Positions 59,436-64,000 of a DNA stretch of 64,000 nucleotides are shown here, in pieces. The notes beneath the pieces were generated by a model. It had not been told where the DNA came from. It saw only the letters and a list, made by a program, of their open reading frames with translations, and did not search any database. This DNA comes from Vibrio sp. MEBiC08052. Lineage in GTDB: Bacteria; Pseudomonadota; Gammaproteobacteria; Enterobacterales; Vibrionaceae. A program made the translations under genes and the position numbers. Position 1 is the first letter of the stretch. Each line of letters begins with the position of its first letter. The DNA lies in assembly GCF_001506075.1 (NCBI RefSeq), contig NZ_KQ947475.1, positions 1,502,767 to 1,566,766 on the forward strand, written 5' to 3'.

Positions 59436-59545
59436 GTTATAACAAGCCGCTGTACTCAGACACATGCTGCTACGTTCGGTCACTGCGCTCTATTTTTACA
59501 CAAAAGCGCTCTCTGTAGCATGTGCTGGTGAGCGGGGCGTTATGC
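59436..59545 (+). repeat. attC site of cassette 1
   Basis: 110 bases. The left core is GTTATAAC (59436-59443) and the right core GTTATGC (59539-59545). Between them the two arms are imperfect complements: left CACATGCTGCTAC against right GTAGCATGTG, with further matches near CCGCT/AGCGG. This is the folded single-strand structure recognised by integron integrases and resembles Vibrio cassette repeats. Confidence 0.8.
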
Positions 59546-59579
59546 TGCTTAAGTAGTGAGTAAATAAGAGGGATTATTA

Positions 59580-60011
59580 ATGGAAAATGAGCAAGGAAAT
59601 ACAATTAATAGTGACGATGTTAATATAAAAAAATCGCATAACCTTAATTCGGAAAATTTTAGGAATCTTGATTTTAAAAAAATTAATTTATTGTTAACTA
59701 TGGCGATAAAAATCATCGTTATTGTAGCGTTGCTTTCAATGTATATTGCTGGGCGCTCAATCTATAAGCAGTACGCTCATGCGGGACCAAGTTGTGAGGC
59801 TCAACAATCAGATTTTCAATATTGGTTAGATAAAGCTAAAAGTGGTAAAGGAAAAATTGTTGCAATTCACGAGAATAAGCTGCAAACGATTAATGGTACA
59901 ACACAATGCTACGGAACTTTTCTTACTAAATCTGGTGATTATAAAGGTTGGGAAGGTTCAATTACAGAATTAGCTAGTGGAGAAGTAATTGGTCGTGCAA
60001 ACTTATATTAA
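59580..60011 (+). CDS. Cassette gene 2, single-pass membrane protein
   Basis: 143 aa from the ATG at 59580 with GAGGG seven bases upstream. A hydrophilic N-terminus (1-38, Asn/Asp/Lys-rich), one membrane helix (about 39-60) and a periplasmic C-terminal domain with two cysteines (CEAQQSDF and QCYGTF) that may form a disulfide. Followed by an attC site at 60043. No family recognised. Confidence 0.7.
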   Translation: MENEQGNTINSDDVNIKKSHNLNSENFRNLDFKKINLLLTMAIKIIVIVALLSMYIAGRSIYKQYAHAGPSCEAQQSDFQYWLDKAKSGKGKIVAIHENKLQTINGTTQCYGTFLTKSGDYKGWEGSITELASGEVIGRANLY

Positions 60012-60042
60012 GGAATATTTATCTACAGTGTGCCCAATCGCT

Positions 60043-60148
60043 GCATAACAATACGCACCAGCAGACACTAATAAGTAGGGCACTTGTGGTTTAAAGTTAT
60101 CAGTTTGCTGAGGCTGCAATCAAAGTGCTGCTGTGCTTGGCCTTATGT
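60043..60148 (+). repeat. attC site of cassette 2
   Basis: 106 bases from GCATAAC (60043-60049) to CTTATGT (60142-60148). Arms pair as CACCAGCAG with CTGCTGTGC. The right core has C instead of the normally invariant G of GTT, so it may be inactive or altered. Confidence 0.65.
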
Positions 60149-60163
60149 GATAAAGGAGTATTG

Positions 60164-61204
60164 ATGGATTTGATACATAAAGAGATAGAAACGCTTCTTA
60201 AAAAATCGGTTGCATCTAACTATCCATATGAAATGGTAACGAATAAAATTAGCAGTATTGAACGAAGTGCAATTTATTATAAATATACTCTAGGTAATAT
60301 TGATGGGATAGCAATATTTGTTGGTGCGAAAAAGTTCTTTTACTTTGAAAATGCCAAAAACAGAGCTACGTTAACTAATTTTCAAAAAAAGTTAAATGAG
60401 AGATCTTGTCCGCCTCCGTTTTATTTGGTAGGTAAAGGAGATTTTAAATCAAGATACTACGCTTTAAAATCAAACGATGAGTTTAACAGTTTGGTCTTTT
60501 CTATATTTACTGCTGAAAAAATGGCTACAATATATAATCAGCTTATTTGTGATAGTGAGTTGTTGGCTCCACATAAGTCTACAATATTTGAGTCAATGGA
60601 AGCTTATTGGTTAGGGATGGACTTTATATCAACAGATTCATTGATGTCCGTAATGGAAGGTGCGCTACGTAATTTAATTCATAAGGCAGGAAAAAAACGT
60701 CCTAATTTAAAATTTCAAAATTATATCCGTTCACTAGCAATAGATAGAGTTTCTGTCAATTTTGATAAATTAAAAGAATTTTATTGGTATCCATTCAAGT
60801 GTAAAAATTTTCAAACAGCTCTCGAGCAAAAGGGGACAGATGAAGAGTTGAGATTATGGGTTCTAATTGATCACTCAACGGACGCAATTAATGCATTTTT
60901 AAGTTGGTTTTCTGAAGTTTTGTACAAAGATCATGATGGCAGTGAAGATATTTTTACATTGAATAGACATAACCTTTTCCATGCTTTTTCTGAAAGGGAT
61001 GCAATACCTGTTTATTACCCATTAATGTTATGGTCTCTTCTAAGTCTGGTCTACATGGAAAGTTTGTTTATAAAAATTAGAGACCCATTTTTCCCTGAGA
61101 CAACAAAAGATGATGAAAAATTGGGGAAATATTTTTCAGGTTTAATGAATGATGTAGGTCAAAATAGACGAAAAGTAGCAAGAGTGTATGGAGTAAAAAT
61201 ATAA
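60164..61204 (+). CDS. Cassette gene 3, HEPN-like motif protein
   Basis: 346 aa from the ATG at 60164 with AGGAG five bases upstream; a frame 13 codons longer enters the attC site. Residues 264-275 read FTLNRHNLFHAF, in which Arg268-x4-His273 matches the HEPN nuclease motif (R-x4-6-H, often N-R-H-x-x-x-H). The rest is helical, and residues 158-175 (DSLMSVMEGALRNLIHKAG) resemble helices next to such motifs. HEPN proteins are RNA-cutting toxins or defence effectors, but activity here is inference. No antitoxin is adjacent. AT content is high and codon use differs from the flanking genes. Confidence 0.6.
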   Translation: MDLIHKEIETLLKKSVASNYPYEMVTNKISSIERSAIYYKYTLGNIDGIAIFVGAKKFFYFENAKNRATLTNFQKKLNERSCPPPFYLVGKGDFKSRYYALKSNDEFNSLVFSIFTAEKMATIYNQLICDSELLAPHKSTIFESMEAYWLGMDFISTDSLMSVMEGALRNLIHKAGKKRPNLKFQNYIRSLAIDRVSVNFDKLKEFYWYPFKCKNFQTALEQKGTDEELRLWVLIDHSTDAINAFLSWFSEVLYKDHDGSEDIFTLNRHNLFHAFSERDAIPVYYPLMLWSLLSLVYMESLFIKIRDPFFPETTKDDEKLGKYFSGLMNDVGQNRRKVARVYGVKI

Positions 61205-61328
61205 AACCTAATCATATTTGACTACGCCCATACAAGGCGTTTAAGTGCTTGGCCGAAAAACGATGGGTTCTCTCCCAATTTAGCGGACACATCTAAAAAG
61301 ACACAGTTATGCTCTAGGAGGAAACTTG

Positions 61329-61684
61329 ATGGTAGTATCTAAGGAAAATGCAGAACATTATTTGTGGGGTGAGGCATGTGATGGTTGGCACTTGGTCAAG
61401 TCGAGCGTCTTAGCGTAATCCAGGAGCGAGTCCCTTCGGGTTGTAGTGAGGTGCGCCATTTGCATGAGCAATCAGAACAGTTTTTCTTTGTTCTGTCTGG
61501 TTGTGCCACATTAGAAGTGAATGGTGAAACTTTTGAGTTAAAAGAGAACCAAGGGTTACATGTGCCTAGTAATACACCACATCAGTTAAGTAATCGAACT
61601 CAAACAGATTTGCATTTTGTGGTGACATCGACTCCACCAAGCCATGGTGATCGTGTTGAAGTACAAGGATCACAAGAGTCTTAA
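61329..61684 (+). pseudogene. Cupin-domain gene, frameshifted
   Basis: The ATG at 61329 has AGGAGG seven bases upstream and starts MVVSKENAEHYLWGEACDGW, then HLVKSS, before reaching a TAA. The continuation lies in another frame from about 61400: RLSVIQERVPSG, HLHEQSEQFFFVLSG, VPSNTPHQLSN and SHGDR, a single-domain cupin with its metal-binding histidines. Loss of one base near 61400-61412 joins the two parts. Either the gene is inactive or there is a sequencing error. Small cupins of this type bind metals or small molecules. Confidence 0.8.
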
Positions 61685-61685
61685 G

Positions 61686-61713
61686 TCGGGTGTAGCGAAT
61701 TCTCAACACCCGA
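61686..61713. repeat. Hairpin between convergent cupin and SDR genes
   Basis: TCGGGTGT (61686-61693) pairs with ACACCCGA (61706-61713) around a 12-base loop. No U-tract. Confidence 0.5.
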
Positions 61714-61719
61714 TATTGA

Positions 61720-63147
61720 CTACCGATCCGCCTTCCTGCAAATACGCTTAACCATGCCTTTGAAAATAAACAGGTGCGCCGGCATCATCACGAACCAATA
61801 GAGCAGGCCGTAAAATCCTTGTGGGTGCCACCATGCCCGGATGTCTAAGGTGCGGTGGGTGCCTTCATCCGTGATTGAACATTCCAGTCGGCCGAGTCCC
61901 GGGGCTTTCATGCCGAATAGCAGCGAGAGAAACTGCCCCGGCTCGCAGCGAATCACCTTCCACGAATCAATATAATCACCGACCTTCAGCTGGTCGCCTT
62001 GCGGGGCTCTTCTGACTGGTTTGCCGCCGCCGAAAAAGAAGTCGAGCCATTCCCGGGTTCGCCATAAGCTATTGGCGAAAAAATAACCTTCCGGCCGTTG
62101 GCCTATGCGCCGAATCACTGCCCAGAGTTGTTCTGTCGTTGCTGTGGTTTGACACGTTGCGCCAGCCTGCTTGGGATAATAGCCATAACCCGGCTGCCAG
62201 CGATTGAGTGCGTGTGGGTCGAATCCCCAAACCTGACTCCGGACAAAACGTCCTTCCCGGGCAATAGTTTGCTGCACAGCGTCGCTGTAGCTGAGTAACT
62301 TTTGTGGGTAAAGCTCGGTGATTGCGCGGTTATCGGCCACATAATCATGGGTCAGACCGGCCAGTAATGCTTTACCGATACTGCTGGGCACTGAGGTAAT
62401 CATACCGAGCCAGTAGGAAGCAATTTGGGGTGTCAGTAAACGGGTTGACCAGAGACGGAAAGGTTGGCCGGCCATCTGGCAAATAATTTTGAATTGCTCG
62501 CGATAGCTGAGCACTTCCGGGCCACCGATTTCAAATAACTGATGTCCGGTCGGGGAGGACTCTGCAAAACGCAGTAAATAATAATTCAGGTTTTCCAGCG
62601 CGATCGGATTGGCTTTTGAATCGACCCATTTGGGAGTGATGAGGATCGGCAGGTTGTAGACAAAGTCACGCATAATTTCAAACGCAGCGGATCCCGGACC
62701 AATCACGACACCGGCCCGCAGTTCAGTGATCGGGATTGAAAGCCGCCGCAGACACTCTCCTGTCATTTTTCGGGCTTTGAGGTGTTCAGAGTGCCCCGAC
62801 TCCGGTTGAATGGCGCTGAGATAAATTATGTGTTCAATGTGGCTGTGTTCTGCCGCCTGTCTGAAGTTCTCTGCTAACTGTAACTCGTAATCGAAGAAAT
62901 CACCGCCATAAGCCATGCCATGAACGAGAAAATAGACCAGATCAAAGTGAGGAATCAGTGCCTGTGTCGCGTCTGAGTCGGCTAAATCAAGATACGCGAG
63001 CTGAAGGTTAGGGTGAGGTTCCAGACGGGCTTTCAATGACTCAACATCACGCGTCGCGGCTGTGACGGTGTAACCTTGTGCCAACAGGTGGGGGACAAGT
63101 TGTGAACCGATGTAACCGGATGCACCGAGGACGAGTACATTTTTCAT
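61720..63147 (-). CDS. SDR-family protein with DUF2867 domain
   Basis: 475 aa from the ATG at 63147 (the frame runs ten codons further). N-terminal extended-SDR Rossmann domain with VLGASGYIGSQLVPHLLAQG (NAD(P)-binding) and an internal IIYLSAIQPESG segment. The C-terminal 150 residues match DUF2867, a START-like fold (KPVRRAPQGDQLKVGDYID). Probably a nucleotide-dependent epimerase or reductase-like protein with a lipid-binding tail; substrate unknown. Confidence 0.85.
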   Translation of the reverse strand: MKNVLVLGASGYIGSQLVPHLLAQGYTVTAATRDVESLKARLEPHPNLQLAYLDLADSDATQALIPHFDLVYFLVHGMAYGGDFFDYELQLAENFRQAAEHSHIEHIIYLSAIQPESGHSEHLKARKMTGECLRRLSIPITELRAGVVIGPGSAAFEIMRDFVYNLPILITPKWVDSKANPIALENLNYYLLRFAESSPTGHQLFEIGGPEVLSYREQFKIICQMAGQPFRLWSTRLLTPQIASYWLGMITSVPSSIGKALLAGLTHDYVADNRAITELYPQKLLSYSDAVQQTIAREGRFVRSQVWGFDPHALNRWQPGYGYYPKQAGATCQTTATTEQLWAVIRRIGQRPEGYFFANSLWRTREWLDFFFGGGKPVRRAPQGDQLKVGDYIDSWKVIRCEPGQFLSLLFGMKAPGLGRLECSITDEGTHRTLDIRAWWHPQGFYGLLYWFVMMPAHLFIFKGMVKRICRKADR

Positions 63148-63348
63148 AAATAATCCATAAGTCGTGGGTGATGGCAAAGACGGTGATTCAGTCTACTGAT
63201 ATGAATAGTGATTAGCATACAGAATACACTTTGGGGTGTCACTGGCCCATGTTATACTTGGACCGTTTTTCAGTTTTTCTGAGTCTGTAAATCTCCTGAG
63301 TCACCATCGGCTTAGGGAAACGATCCTATCACCGGAGTAGATACGCTT

Positions 63349-64000
63349 TTGTCTAAGATTATCACGATTCTTTCCTCGATTCGGGGCAATTTTGTGCGTC
63401 AGTTGATTGCGATTGCAATTCCTATTGCGGTGCAAAATATTTTGTTTTCCAGCCGGGGATTAGTTGATGTCATTATGCTGGGGCAACTGGGCGAAGCGGA
63501 GATTGCTGCGGTCGGTGTTGCTGCCAGAGCGACATTTGTTTCGACGATTATGCTGGTTGGTGTGACAACCGGTGGAGCGCTGCTTACTGCTCAATATTGG
63601 GGCGCTGCGAATAAGCAAGGGGTTCGGGAAAGTACCGCATTAACCTGTTTAGTGTCGATGTTTTTTGCTACCATCACCGTGCTAATGTTTATGTTTTTCT
63701 CGGAATCGGTAATGTCGCTGGCGACCGATTCGCCTGATGTTATTCGCTTAGGAAGCGAGTATCTACAGATCACGTCGGTCAGTATGTATGCTGTGGCGAT
63801 GGTCAGCAGTATGGCTGTCGGCTTGCGTGCAATGCATAAACCGGGGATTAGTACTTTTTTCAGTGCAATCGGGATCGGTTCTAATGTGGTCTTGAACTGG
63901 GTCTTGATCTTCGGTCATTTCGGGTTGCCTGCAATGGGGATTGCCGGGGCTGCGATTGCTACGGTCCTCAGTGGTGTGATCGAAATTGTGACCTTGTATG
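63349..64000 (+). CDS. MATE-family efflux transporter (partial, 3' end off window)
   Basis: 217 codons from a TTG at 63349 to the window end. GGAG at 63334-63337 is the nearest ribosome site, 11 bases away. The sequence shows six membrane helices with MATE features (QLIAIAIPIAVQNIL, VDVIMLGQLGEAEIAAVGVA, TTGGALLTAQYWGA). It exports drugs or metabolites coupled to ions. It belongs to the DinF/NorM superfamily but does not look like NorM itself. Confidence 0.88.
   Translation, partial: MSKIITILSSIRGNFVRQLIAIAIPIAVQNILFSSRGLVDVIMLGQLGEAEIAAVGVAARATFVSTIMLVGVTTGGALLTAQYWGAANKQGVRESTALTCLVSMFFATITVLMFMFFSESVMSLATDSPDVIRLGSEYLQITSVSMYAVAMVSSMAVGLRAMHKPGISTFFSAIGIGSNVVLNWVLIFGHFGLPAMGIAGAAIATVLSGVIEIVTLY

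Noticed and set aside
61250..61312. Insertion-sequence end or third attC
   Set aside because: TTTAGCGGACAC recalls IS3-type ends and GTTATGC at 61306 resembles an attC right core, but no second end, transposase or complementary arm was found.
63290..63348. Possible riboswitch before the MATE gene
   Set aside because: There are weak stems (AGG/CCT with an ACGA loop), but only one such hairpin and no match to a known riboswitch class; not supported.

Overview
The window looks like chromosomal DNA of a gammaproteobacterium of the family Vibrionaceae, probably a Vibrio. Support comes from gene content and order: cydC-cydD-trxB next to a 2OG-Fe dioxygenase and a class V aminotransferase, uvrY-uvrC-pgsA, pspF/pspABC beside a sap operon, rplY-radD-rsuA-bcr, and several families common in Vibrio (DUF3334, DUF3581, DUF2913, DUF3392, DUF2797, EF-P-like YeiP). 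No rRNA, tRNA, CRISPR array or intact insertion sequence was seen. Identifications come from reading translated sequence and motifs; no database search was run.

Layout. 1-4000: cydC (cut by the left edge), cydD and trxB, leftward. 4284-6153: a translationally coupled dioxygenase/aminotransferase pair. 6260-10117: leftward DUF2797, SanA-like, DUF3392 and malic enzyme genes. 10488-16632: a small unknown gene, purC, an SOS-controlled sulA-like gene, a Sel1-TM-J protein, an OmpA-family lipoprotein, DUF2786 and a CheC-like DUF3334 gene. 16815-23576: a large FAD/Fe-S dehydrogenase (YdiJ type), a small methyltransferase, DUF3581, yciU-yeiP and a degenerate nucleotidyltransferase. 23602-29942: polB, a small unknown gene, then uvrY-uvrC-pgsA. 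30248-39836: fetB-like permease, a six-gene sap operon (sapABCDF plus DUF2927), pspF and the divergent pspABC with a readable sigma-54 promoter. 39952-49831: metC, cls, a chemoreceptor, an NSS-type transporter, two RNA/protein modification enzymes, a META lipoprotein and DUF1289. 49878-57540: two tiny genes with good ribosome sites, rplY-radD, rsuA-bcr-DUF2913, a LysR regulator and an isochorismatase-like hydrolase.

The accessory part is 57600-61700, an AT-rich block between housekeeping-type genes. It holds two small unknown genes, an 870-base stretch with a truncated gene end and a GTACC repeat cluster, then at least two integron-type gene cassettes with recognisable attC sites (59436-59545 and 60043-60148). 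A third cassette-like gene has an Rx4H motif like that of HEPN proteins. A cupin gene disrupted by a one-base frameshift follows. No integrase gene lies in the window, so this is either the edge of a chromosomal integron or cassettes inserted away from one. The HEPN-like cassette is the best candidate for an undescribed, possibly defensive, system. The window ends with an SDR/DUF2867 gene and the start of a MATE transporter gene.

Other points worth attention are a perfect pair of inverted DnaA boxes at 30134-30156, a CheC/CheX phosphatase signature in the DUF3334 protein, several long perfect hairpins at gene ends without U-tracts, and a protein-like frame upstream of yeiP that has an in-frame stop at codon 4.
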